Shown here one piece after another: positions 34,330 to 44,906 of a stretch of DNA of 64,000 nt. The position numbers were made by a program, and so were the translations under genes. The stretch's first letter is position 1. Each line of letters begins with the position of its first letter. The DNA is from Narthecium ossifragum (taxonomy: Eukaryota > Streptophyta > Magnoliopsida > Dioscoreales > Nartheciaceae): assembly GCA_963920575.1 (NCBI GenBank), contig OY986968.1, positions 27,534,129 to 27,598,128 of the forward strand, read 5' to 3'. Below the pieces are notes generated by a model, which was not told the origin of the DNA, did no database searches, and worked only from the letters and a program-made list of their open reading frames with translations.

Positions 34330-37300
34330 ACCAGGCCCTCTTACAGCATATGCACAGCTTGTACCTACAGGAGGAGGAAGCTGGCTTATCATTTGAGGAT
34401 GAGTGCAGGTTGCGATCGCTGGAGAATAAACATGTAGCTTTGTTGAAGCAGCATGATCGGCATGTATCTCAGCACAAAAGGTCGCAGTGGGTCGAGGAGG
34501 GAGACAGAAATTCTCATTATTTCCATCAGATGGTGAAGCCCAGTGGTAACAGGTTCAGAGTTGGGGAGGTTCTGAATAATGATGGGAGGGCGGTCTCTAA
34601 CCAGGATGAAGTCAAGGAGGTTTTCCTAGACTATTTTCAGCAACTGTGGGCTAGAAGGCAGACCCGACCTTCTCTGCAACTGCCAGAGCTCCCGCGCATT
34701 TCGCAGGAGATGAAGGAGCAGCTAGTGGCGGAGCCGACCCTGGAGGAGATTCGGGTGGCGTTGCATCAGATGGGGCGGGACAAATGCCCGGGGCCAGACG
34801 GACTTCCGGTGGAATTTTACAATGAATATTGGGATATTATCGGAAAGGATATATCTCAGCTTATTTTTGGCTTCTTCAGTACTGGGGTGCTTCCTCGTCA
34901 TTGGAATGATACTTTCATCTCCCTAATTCCGAAGGTGAAGAACCCTCGCCGAGTGAAGGAGTTCAGACCTATTAGCTTATGTAATGCAGGGTACAAGATA
35001 ATTACGACGATGTTGGTTAACCGCCTGAAGCCCCTGTTGGGAGATCTCATTAGTATTGAGCAATCGGCTTTTGTGTCTGGTCGCTCAATTTTTGATAACC
35101 TTGGTGCTGCACAGGAGATTTTGCACTCTTTGCATGAAGCCCCGCGGCATGACCCTTTTATGGCTGTCAAAGTTGATTTAAAATCAGCATATGACTCTGT
35201 TAGCTGGGAATTTTTGAGGCGAGTGATGCAGGCAATGGAATTCCCTGATGTCTGGGTCTCTTGGGTCATGCAGTGTGTCTCTACAGCTCACTTCTCATTG
35301 ATTCTGAATGGGCGGATTTGTGGTTATTTCCCGTCACAGAGGGGGTTACGACAAGGTGACCCGCTGTCGCCGTATCTCTTCATCTTATGCCAGGAAGTCC
35401 TTACAAGGCTCCTCAAGGTTCCGTTGATGGCTGGCCATGGCGTCTATTTTGCTCGGACAGACTTTAGGATAAGTCATCTTCTCTATGCAGATAACTGCTT
35501 GTTTTTCACTCGAGCGACCTCCTTGGAGACTCAGAAATTGCTAACGGCATTACGGTGGTACAGGAACCTCTCGGGGCTGGAGATGAACCTTGACAAGTCA
35601 AGTGTTAAGTTTTCCAAGGCAACCTCCAGTAGAAGACGGGCTCGCATAACTCGCCGGTTGGGGATGTCTGAAAAGAGAGGGCCTTGGAGATACCTAGGGA
35701 TTCCGCTGGATTCTGAGCGGATCCTTCGACATGGCTATAATTTTGTGGTAGAGGCAATTCAGGACAAGCTTCTTCATGGGACAGTGAAACGTTTGTCTGG
35801 GGCTGGACGGGCGGTCATGGCTCAAACGGTGCTTCAGGCAATACCAGTGTTCCAAATGATGGCACGGCCTGTACCCGCCTGTATTCTGGGGAAAATTGAT
35901 GCAATTGTGAGGGCTTTCTTATGGCAGGGGAAAAGAGGAGGCATGTCGGTGATCCCATGGGGGAAGGTGTGCACTCACAAAGCTGTTGGAGGACTGGGCT
36001 TGAAGGATCTCCGCTTATGGCAATCTGCTATGCGGATGAAGCGTGTAGCAGACCTTCTAGAAGATAGACGAACGGCCTGGACCCTTGTTGTTCGAGGGAA
36101 ATATAGATGGGAAGGGAGAATTCCTTTGGCTACTGCACCTAGCAGAGCTTCGCCGCTATGGAAGTCGGTATGTAGAGCAGCACGAATCCTCAACCAAGGT
36201 ATATATTGGTCGCCGTGGGTGGGTAGCAGACTCAACTTCGTGGAGAACTGGTGGTTTGGAGATGCAGCGATACAGAGGATCCCCTGCCCGTTACTCATGG
36301 GAGATGAGCTACTTAGCCTGCGGGTTGGGGATGTGCTGGACTCAAGGGGGAGATGGAGGCGGGATGTTCTACTGAGATGCTTGCCGGAAAGCTTGGTGGA
36401 GGAGATAGTCGCCACTCCCGTTGATGGGTCTGCAACTGCTGATGGGTTCCGATGGACTGGTAGCGTGGATGGGCGCCTAAGCACTGGGGCATGCTACAAA
36501 TTTCTGGAATCGTGCCGGCCAAGTAGTCTGGCGGCGGATGAGATTCAACACTGGTGGTGGCGAGTATGGCGTGCTCCCGCTGGCCCCCGTGTCCGCCACT
36601 TCTTATGGAGGCTTGCACACCGGAAGCTCCCCACTCTGGCGGCCCTGTGGAACGTGCGCCAAACTAGCGACAAGGCTTGTCCACGCTGCCATGAAGCTGA
36701 TGAAACATTAGATCATTTATTCTTTGAGTGCCCATTTGCCAGATCTACTTGGGAAGAAGTACTTCAAGGTTGCCGGCTGGTAGATCTTTCCTCATGGGAC
36801 CTGGACGCTTGTTTTCTACTGCTTGGGAGAAGCCTTAAAAATGCAGAGCTCAAGAGGGTGAAGTCGGTAGCTGCTTATACCCTGTGGAGCCTTTGGAAAT
36901 CTCGATGTCTACTGCTATATGAGGAAGAACCAGATCAGGTGGACAAGCTTTGCCGCCGGATATGTTGGTTGGCTCGCGAGTTCCTGCTAGTGCATGGTGA
37001 GCATCCCCAAGTGTTCTGTCTGCTCGAGAATCCTGGCAGGGTGCTAGACTACAGGTAGATGCATCCGTGGGCGAAGATGGGAGGGCAGCAGGAGTTGGCG
37101 TAGTATGTGTGGATGAGGAGGATAGTATTAGCTGGACGATGTCTAATGTGGTGGAGGTTGGGGAAGATGTAGTCCTTCATGGTGAGTTGTCAGCAATTAA
37201 ACTAGCTATGCAAGCTGGTATGGATAGAGGTTTTTCTTCAGTAATGGTGGAAAGTGATTCCCTTGCAGCTGTTAATCTTGTCAATGGGCGTTTCCCTGTG

Positions 37301-37537
37301 TTGGGGAGTTTCCTCTTGCCTGTGTGCGAGATTTGGTGGCTGGCGGGGCGTTTCAAGAATTTCGAGGTTCTTTATATTCCCCGGGAAGATAATCAGCGAG
37401 CGGATTTTGTGGCCCGACAAGCCCGGGAGGTGTCAGCTCTTATGTCTGATTACCCCGTCTGTGGGTGTGATCATACGAGTAGGGGCTAGTAGTCTGATGT
37501 AACCCAGCCTTCGGGCTTATCTCTTCAAAAAAAAAAA
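34330..37537 (+). mobile_element. 5'-truncated L1-type LINE with reverse transcriptase, zf-RVT and RNase H
   Basis: The frame 34350-37058 (902 codons) starts downstream of the endonuclease. It shows KCPGPDGLPVEFY, FRPISLCNAGYKI, QSAFVSGRSI, KVDLKSAYDSVSW, GLRQGDPLSPYLF, the catalytic box as YADN, then zf-RVT (PRVRHFLWRLAHRKLPT, CPRC, LDHLFFECPFARSTW). A 1-base frame change near 37045 leads into RNase H (37046-37489: QVDASV, HGELSAIKLAM, VESDSLAAVNLV, REDNQRADFVA). The 3' end GCCTTCGGGCTTATCTCTTC is followed by 11 A. A weak AACTTAT occurs on both flanks. The endonuclease and ORF1 are absent, so it is a dead copy. Confidence 0.9.
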
Positions 37538-38500
37538 CTTATGTTCATTCCTCTGCACTTGAAATCAGCCGCTAAAGGAAATTAAATTGAGATAACTATT
37601 GAAGGGACCGAGATTCGAATCCAAATACCTATGTTCTAACACCATGTTATTTTAATCACTTAATACAAAAACTTATCATTAGGACTGATTGTTGGGATTA
37701 GAGAAGTTAATATATTTACAACTTAACACAAGGCCCGGTGGACAATGTCTCATACATGACCAGCTTATATTTTTTTTTTTTTGAATAATTCAGATTGAAG
37801 GCTATTACAAACACAACTGTAATTACAATATACCATTCAAGGCAGCCTTACCATTTTTTGAAACTCACATAAACGAAGTTTCGAGACGGCGTCACGACCT
37901 TGCAATTCTATCAGCTTATATTGGAAATAGAGGTATAGGCCGGCAGTGCCGCAGTGGTTATGCTGAGTTAGTTTTGAAATTAAAGATGTTGCTTGGTGGC
38001 TTTAAGAGAGCTCCGACAAGGTTGAGAAGTGATTATTAAATTTAAAGAATGATTGAGATGACTATTAGAGGGAGAGAAATTCAAATCCAAAACCTCCGTT
38101 CTGGTATTATATTCTTCTAACTACTCAAATCAAAAATTAAATTATAGTGAAACAGAGTTAATATATTAACGGTGTGCACATAAACATATGAAGTTCTATG
38201 GAAAAACTTAATCAAAAACTAAATAGCAGCTCATCCTTACAACACAGAGTTATTACCTTCATGATGGAACCATCATTGCATATTTGCATTACTAACATAG
38301 AAGTAAATAACTCTGTCCTGTAAAATCTTTGGCCCATTTTAATTCTATCGTCTCAAGCTGACAGGAAAGGAATGGGTTTTCTATTTATAATTTTCTATGG
38401 TCCAACATTAAGGAGCAAAAGATTAGTCCATAGTAATGTAGTATACTTCTTTGATAATTAATGAAGTTCAGATGATACTTTGTTACAGCAGTCATTCTGC
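37538..38500. other. two related retroelement remnants
   Basis: The pieces near 37580-37720 and 38030-38170 share GAGATAACTATTGAAGGGA / GAGATGACTATTAGAGGGA, ATTCGAATCCAAATACC / ATTCAAATCCAAAACC and TTAATATATT. This reads like LTR-flank debris. A poly(T) at 37771-37784 probably marks a minus-strand retroposon tail. No gene. Confidence 0.35.
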
Positions 38501-38503
38501 CAG

Positions 38504-39068
38504 TTACATAGTGCTACATATCCTCCATAAGTGCTGTTTGAGATCAGGTTTATTTACGTATGACAGTATTCCTGATTCTTTAATAAGTAGTCGTGAATCC
38601 ATGTTTCTTTTGCACCAGGGAAGCTTCTTGGTCTCGATGCAGTCCCTGGAGCAGCCAGAGAGGCAGTCTTCCATATCTTTCCCATCTGTCATGAACCAGA
38701 AACCACTAAGAAAACTTCAAAAGCTCTTTCAAGACTATCGATCTACAAATACAATGAGAGAGTTCATATCTCAATCAGAGACTTGAGCATTCTGTGAGTC
38801 ATTTAATCTATATACATAGATACCTGGGTGAAGATGGGGGCAAGATGACTTGGCACAAGCTAGGCTGCAGGGAGATGAGCGACTGGCAGCGCAGCTTGCT
38901 AAACAGGTAGCCGCGCAAGCTATGCTGGGATGGTGTTGAATTTTACACTCATGGAAGCAGGTGCCAAAGCATCTCTTAAAGGATACCTGGCTCTGCCCAA
39001 AGAGCAAGATGAAAGCACATGCCAAGACGAGTCGAGTGCAGCTCGATCGAACGCTCTTTGCCTCCCAT
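38504..39068 (-). pseudogene. cysteine-rich secreted peptide gene (thionin-like), start frame broken
   Basis: Two exons join in frame on the minus strand: exon 1 from about 39068 to 38824 (donor CCAG/GTATCT) and exon 2 38685-38504 (acceptor CATGACAG, stop TAA). Exon 1 encodes a hydrophobic leader (LVLACAFILLFGQ) and then a dense cysteine pattern (CFGTCFHEC, CAATCLASC, CSLACAKSSC). Exon 2 adds CLSGCSRDC and a less conserved tail. This is like plant thionin-like or knottin-type secreted peptides, usually antimicrobial or signalling. There is no in-frame ATG. The only ATG in the right place (39068-39066) is out of frame by one base in a GGG run. It is either a pseudogene or a sequencing error. 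Confidence 0.45.
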
Positions 39069-39109
39069 CGTTGCCTCTGCAAGAAGAGATTCCTATGCTC
39101 TGTGCACAC

Positions 39110-41140
39110 AATTATTGGAGTATATCAAGTGTTTGGCTGCAAGTTTAGCTAGATGGATTACATGACTCTGTTCGTTACAAGATGAGTTCTTGAAGAAAGG
39201 TTCTCCTTGTAGGCTGCTGCGTACGTGTTGTTTCTTTCAAAACGCATGTTAGTAGGATGGATATATAGCCGGTAATGCTCTTAAAGGCAAGGATAAACTA
39301 AAGGAATAATGCTAGTGGGAAATGTACGGCAAACATATATGCATGAGCGGCTTATGTGTAACAATCTCTGTTCTAATTGAGATTAAAAGGACCTCTCAAT
39401 AATGACTTATGGTTGCTATGTTCTGTTGACCAGTTTGTGGAGGCTTAATCTTAATCAAATACGTCGTTGTTCCATAAAGATACAGGATTGTTTTCCTTGA
39501 TAGCTCGAATGTTTTTTCCTCCTCTGTCTTCGGCAGCTTTTATGAGCTGAGACGTGCAACAGGGTAAGTCGCCTGTCTTCTTTTCTTTTTCTTTTTTTTT
39601 TGTTGTTGTTGCTTGTCGAGCCAAAGTGGCTGGACGTTATATCAAACAACACAAAATAGTTACGGGTGATCCGCCCGACATGGGCGGACCAGCCTTCGGC
39701 TCACCTGGGCTGAAGCCTGGGTCCATAAGCAAATCCTAAGAGAGCTACATATAAGCCCACCTAAAACCCAGTTATACTAACTTGACTAGCTCAATTACCC
39801 CATTAGTCTAAGCCAACCCATCCATGACCAACTGTATTCTCTCTTTAGGTTATATCTATCAGCCCATATGTTTGTATTGGCAATAAACACTTTCAAGCGA
39901 TGGCAACCACACACAGTTAAAGGAAAAGGAAATAAAAAAAAACACATACACACAAGATTTACGTGGTTCGGTAAAAATACCTAAGTCCACGGGGAGAGAT
40001 TATCTTTCTTTCACTATATAGAATTACAAATCTCTCAATCTCACAGTCGCTCTAATATGTCTTATCTTTAACCCTAGGTTACATTAGTATTTATACTTCT
40101 CCATACATAACCTAATCGAGGTCAGGTATAAACACAAAATAGACTAGATCCGTTAAAACAAATTTTAAAATCCGTTTAGCTTCCAGCGACGCGGCCCCAG
40201 AAATCCCTGCTGCACATTGAGTTTGTTTATACTTGTGGAGTTTGTTTATACCTAGAGTACAAAACTGTAAAATTTGTTCGGCTCATTTCCTACATGAAAT
40301 AGCAGGCCATACAAGCTGCTCGCATAGCAAACTGGTCCGGCAACCCTATTTGAAATAGGGTCGCTAGGTTCTCTCTAACGCGTGCATGCTTGTTCTTCTG
40401 TTTTCTTCTGCAGGTACTCCTTACTTAAATCAAACAACTGTCTCATCACATGCTTAAAGCTTTAGTTCAGAGCGTTTTGGTTGGTGATGCACTAACAACA
40501 TCTCCCAGATTCCATCGCTTTAAGTCTTTAACTACTTTTCTTTGGCTCTATGTATCATTGCCAATCTTTCTTTATTAACCGCCTCTTCGGGATCTATCTT
40601 TTTTAGTAGCTGAAGCCTAAAGCTAAAGCCTCTGGAAATAAACGCTTATTTAGCTGCAACTAATTAGAATGATCCAACGGCACAATCAGAGCTATGATTT
40701 CAAGCTTGAAGGAATTGGAGATTTCCATTTTTGTAGTTGATATATCATTACCTGCGATAACGTCAAAAGGGAACTGCTAGCTAGCTTGCCATAATTAAGT
40801 TATCACTTATTCATCGGTGGGGTGATCAAGCACGAATCGCCAAGCAATCCGGACGTCCAGATTATAGTGGGTCCATTCCAGATTTTTCTTAGCGTATGTA
40901 TATAAAATCTAGTGGAAGTGCACGTAAAGAGTTATATATAGTAGATAGCTTGCAAGGAACCAGACATTGTAGCGGAGGAGATACATCTACTTCTCTTAAC
41001 GGTTAGATTCGTCTCATCCTTCTTGTGGTTGTGGATGCTTAGATCTCCGGGTTAAAAATGTATCCACGAGATGAACGGCTCTGATTGATCCTTCACGCTT
41101 TCATCATGATCATCCATCTCATCTCATCTCATCTCATCTC
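39110..41140. other. spacer with an LTR remnant
   Basis: Apart from the LTR-like piece described separately, this stretch has no recognisable gene. Just before the SERINC promoter lies a (CATCT)n-like tract (41113-41140). Confidence 0.4.
39866..40450 (+). mobile_element. copia-type LTR remnant
   Basis: It contains AGATTTACGTGGTTCGGT, CCTAAGTCCACGGGGAGAG, AACCCTAGGTTACATTAG and a following TATTTATAC region. These are the same landmarks as the LTRs at 13.7 and 16.3 kb but with clearly different sequence. The ends given are approximate. Confidence 0.45.
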
Positions 41141-41142
41141 TT

Positions 41143-41153
41143 CTATATAAATA
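41143..41153 (+). promoter_or_regulatory. TATA box, probable SERINC promoter
   Basis: CTATATAAATAG is followed about 150 bases later by a CT-repeat leader and a splice donor (CACAG/GTGAGT) at 41462. No coding gene starts here on its own, so I take it as the promoter and non-coding first exon of the gene coded from 44907. Confidence 0.45.
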
Positions 41154-41174
41154 GGAGATGGCCAATGGGTGTCA

Positions 41175-41348
41175 TTGGGTGCAATATAACTTGAGAATAA
41201 AAGGTGGCCGCTAATATTATTATAACGTCTACGATACGAGTCCGCCGGCAACAGAAAGGAATGCGGCTGGAAAAAGAAGAGTAACCCGGCCCCTTCTCCA
41301 TCTTCTCTTCTCCCCTAAATCCTCCTCCTCCTAAAATTAAGGAACCCT

Positions 41349-41384
<36 letters not shown>

Positions 41385-41461
41385 CTAACAAGTTGGAGGA
41401 ATCTAGCTCGTTCGTTTCTCGTATACGTGCAGAGGAGATTAGGAGCTGGATGATTGATCAC
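41175..41461 (+). other. probable untranslated first exon of SERINC
   Basis: A pyrimidine-rich leader with a (CT)n run at 41350-41380, ending at a strong donor. It contains one ATG (41448) that would open only a short upstream frame after splicing to any acceptor near 44880. The link to SERINC is inferred from position. Confidence 0.4.
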
Positions 41462-42857
41462 AGGTGAGTTCTTAGTTCTTCCCAGATCTTGCCTCTTCGA
41501 TGTGACCGTGTGTTCTTGCACATTTTAGTGTTTTGATTTGAGCATTTGAGATCTGCATTTGAATTATCTCAATTTATACTAATTTAGCCGAGTTATTGTG
41601 TTTTTGTTTGTCTTGAATTCTATTCTGTGAGTGTTGTTATTTACACACCTATCATTCCGATGAACCTCTTAGTTTTTTTATTAAAAAAATGCATTTATTA
41701 CTCCTCAGCGTATATAATTATTATAATTATTTTCTGAAATTGATTGTTCAGTTAATTTCTAAAACTCGTAAACTAAATTCATGTTTGTAATGTGAAGGCC
41801 AGGTGTGCTTAATTATCTGCTTTTATTTTCCTTTGAAAATGACTAAAACATCCCAGTTTCTTTAATCGTACGTTAAAGCTAAACCAGTTAAAGCCGAGAG
41901 GCATCGAGACTTGCAATCGATCCGGATATTTGCAAAAAATAAAAATCTCCCGAACTCCCGATCGTTGCTTAACTATGGCGTCCTCTCTCTCTCTCTCTCG
42001 CTAGCTCTCTCTCCACTGTGCCTGATCTTTTCCATCATCACAATTAAAAAGCATGGTCCAGGATCCTTTTTACAGTACCCCACCCAACACTCATGATGAG
42101 AACTTGGAGCTTCTTTTCCATCATCGAATGGCTGGCTATGTGCACTATCGTTGTGGTTGTGAATCCTTTGGGATGGTCCCGCTTCCACCAGAGAAGTGGA
42201 TCTGGTCGCATGCGCCTGCGGACTGCTGAAAAGTGGGAGTTTGATGTGACCAACCGACGGTGATCCTTACATTTTGGGCCGGCAGGGTCTGTCGCTGTCC
42301 GATCAAAGATGGTCATCCGTCTGTTCGTCATCCAAACATCTGTCAGTCTTATGGTAAAGGCTTGTAGGGCCAGCTCCTATAAACCTCTCTATCGGTATTG
42401 GTTGATCATGCTCTATTAATTTGGTATTCCCTGTTGAGATACATACTCCATTCTTACAATTAATGACGGAGGAGAGACTCATCCAATAGACACACACTCT
42501 CTCTTGGAGCTTGACCAATTCATCTAGGCAGAGAACTTGAGCAACTTAGTTATAGATCTTAGTGGTCTGATGGTCAAATTGAAGTTAAACTTTCACTGAT
42601 TGAGAAACAACTTAAGACCAGAACTGAGTCAATTACATATTAAACTAAACTACAAATATCTAAAACTCACTACACCTTCATGCTTTGACTGTTTGGTTGG
42701 TTGATTGGCAAAATTAAATGGTAAGTATCAGAGCACCTTTACCCTCGTCTCTAAATTAAATTAAATATTCAAATGAATACTAATGTTTGAGCTAACATCA
42801 TGTGCACACATGCACACATGGACTTCATATTGTTCGTAATTAACTTCACAATATATA

Positions 42858-44066
42858 GGATAAATTATTATTTACTACCCTAAAGTTTAACAAAAATAAC
42901 GATTAAGACCTTAGACTTCCAATTGTAACAAATAAGGGCATGAACTTCCTACAACCTTCAATTCGAGACAAGCCCTGACGTCTGTCATCCATCCTAACGT
43001 CTGTTTGTCTGTAAACCCCGTCCACTCTAGGGATCAGGTACGCGCACACAATCTGGTAATCGGACCCGAAATTGAGCGCCACGGACTCCTCAAGGATGAG
43101 CACCACCACCAGGTCATCGTCGTGGTAGTTCATCTGCGGGGGAATTGCCATCCAATCCCTGGTGAAGGGGTCGCAGACGTAAAACTGATCGAATATGCGG
43201 CCCCGGAGGCATAGTAGGCCATTGGCAAAGGCCAGGACGCGGGATGGCTCGGGAATGAAGAAGAGATCCTCGTTCGGAAGTGCCTCGCTGGTGATGGCCC
43301 CAAAGGAGATGAAGGGGGAGAAGGACGGTTCGCCGTCGGGGACGTTGAAGAGGATGTCGGCGACGTGTGCGCGAGCAAAGAAGAAGCTCAAGATCCACCG
43401 CCGCCATGCGACGGTGGCCAATGCGAGCGATGATCCGTCGACGGGTGGGGGAGAGCGCGCTTCCACTCTGCCCTAAGGATCCCGATGGCGATCTCGGCCT
43501 CATATAGGCGATCAATTTGGTCCTCATGGGTCTCCATTAGGACATCGCCATCTTCACCGCTGACGTTCTCAGCGCCCTCAATTTGGTTCTCATCAATCAT
43601 CGCCCTGCCTTCGCCGCGGGCCTTCTTGGTCTCCCCTCGGCCATCCATTCCGATCTTCCCCTCTTCTCCCCAGGCCTTCTTGGTCACCTCCCAGTCCTCC
43701 TCGTCGGAGGAATGAGCCCAACGAACGGCATTCGCCATCGAAGTCACCCCCTCGACGACCACCCGCCAATCAACATCTTCCTCAGAGACGGCATCGTGAT
43801 CGACCACAGTCCAGTACTGGTTGTCGTTGGAGAAAACGGCGTCATCGACGTCGACCCAACTTCTTGGAGAACTCGAACTCGAAGCCTTAGAAACTTGTCG
43901 CATGACGGGCACATGACAAGTATCCATTAGGATGGGTGACGAACGTCATGACTTGTCTCGAATTGAAAGGTCTTAGGAAGTCCATACCTTATTTGTTAAA
44001 ATTGAAAGTATAAGGCCTTAATCGTTATTTTTGTTAAACTTAAGGGTAGTAAATGATAATTTATCC
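42858..44066 (-). mobile_element. Pack-MULE carrying an F-box-protein gene fragment
   Basis: The ends GGATAAATTATTATTTACTA and, inverted, GGATAAATTATCATTTACTA begin terminal inverted repeats of about 140 bases (ACCCT(A/T)AAGTTTAACAAA, then AACGATTAAG and AATTCGAGACAAG). Flanks are CAATATATA (42849-42857) and CAATATCTA (44067-44075), a 9-base duplication with one mismatch, as for Mutator. Inside, the minus strand encodes an F-box-associated protein fragment: FNVPDGEPSFSPFISFGAI, ANGLLCLRG, YVCDPFTRDWMAIPP and FGSDYQIVCAY. The upstream acidic part (43927-43388) is in another frame, so one frameshift lies near 43440. No transposase is present. Confidence 0.85.
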
Positions 44067-44075
44067 CAATATCTA

Positions 44076-44880
44076 CGGCATTTAAGCATTTGTTTTTAAC
44101 TTACCTTGAACTGATCACCACATTACCAAAATGTCGTATGAGAATGAATTGGCAGATAGTTTTTGGAATATGATTTCCATAAGCTTGATAATGTGATTTA
44201 AATAAGCTTGACTTAGGAAGCTTTGAGCAATTGAATTCAACATGGTATCAGAGCAAAGTTTGAGATTTCGAACAGTGACCATCTCAATTAACTCACAATT
44301 TTCTATTAGCTTAAGTTTTTGATTTAATTGGTCTAGGTAACATGAAGAAACCTAATGCCATTTTCATAGAGAAAAATTATGATATATTCATTCATGTAAA
44401 TTCTTTCTATCTATCTTTCATGCAAATTTGATACCCTATTAATACAAACAACGCATCAATTTTGGGGTCTCATAAACTTATTTGTATACCCATATATATA
44501 GTAGATTAACCTATTATTTGGAAAAATTGAATGTGACACGTATCATTAAAAAGAATACACAAAAATATGCAAGTGACCTGGTATGCTTTTCAATTCTGAT
44601 GGCGATTTTGTGATTTGATACTAAATGGAAGATGTTCAGAAGTGCAAATAGAAAGTTTCGAATTCCCAAACAGATCCCTGTTCATGGGGAAAGCAAATTC
44701 GTTACTGATCATATGTCTTAGGTATATATCGTGACGTACCACATTCGCCATATTGTCGCTCCATGAGCATTCTGCAACAACCGTGAGGATTTCTGGCCTG
44801 TAGGTGCATGCATGATGCATGGGTGGCCTTTTCCATGTTTTACTCGACGAACTCACTCAGCTTGCCTTAACGTAGGTGAC
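44076..44880. other. probable SERINC intron 1 remainder
   Basis: It contains a TGGTATCAGAGCA word near 44243, the usual initiator-tRNA primer-binding site of copia elements, so a retroelement scrap. No gene. Confidence 0.35.
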
Positions 44881-44906
44881 CAGGGATATTGCAACAGATA
44901 CATGTG

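Noticed and set aside
43485..43930. plus-strand frames over the F-box fragment
   Set aside because: Antisense shadows; the F-box-associated motifs read on the minus strand.
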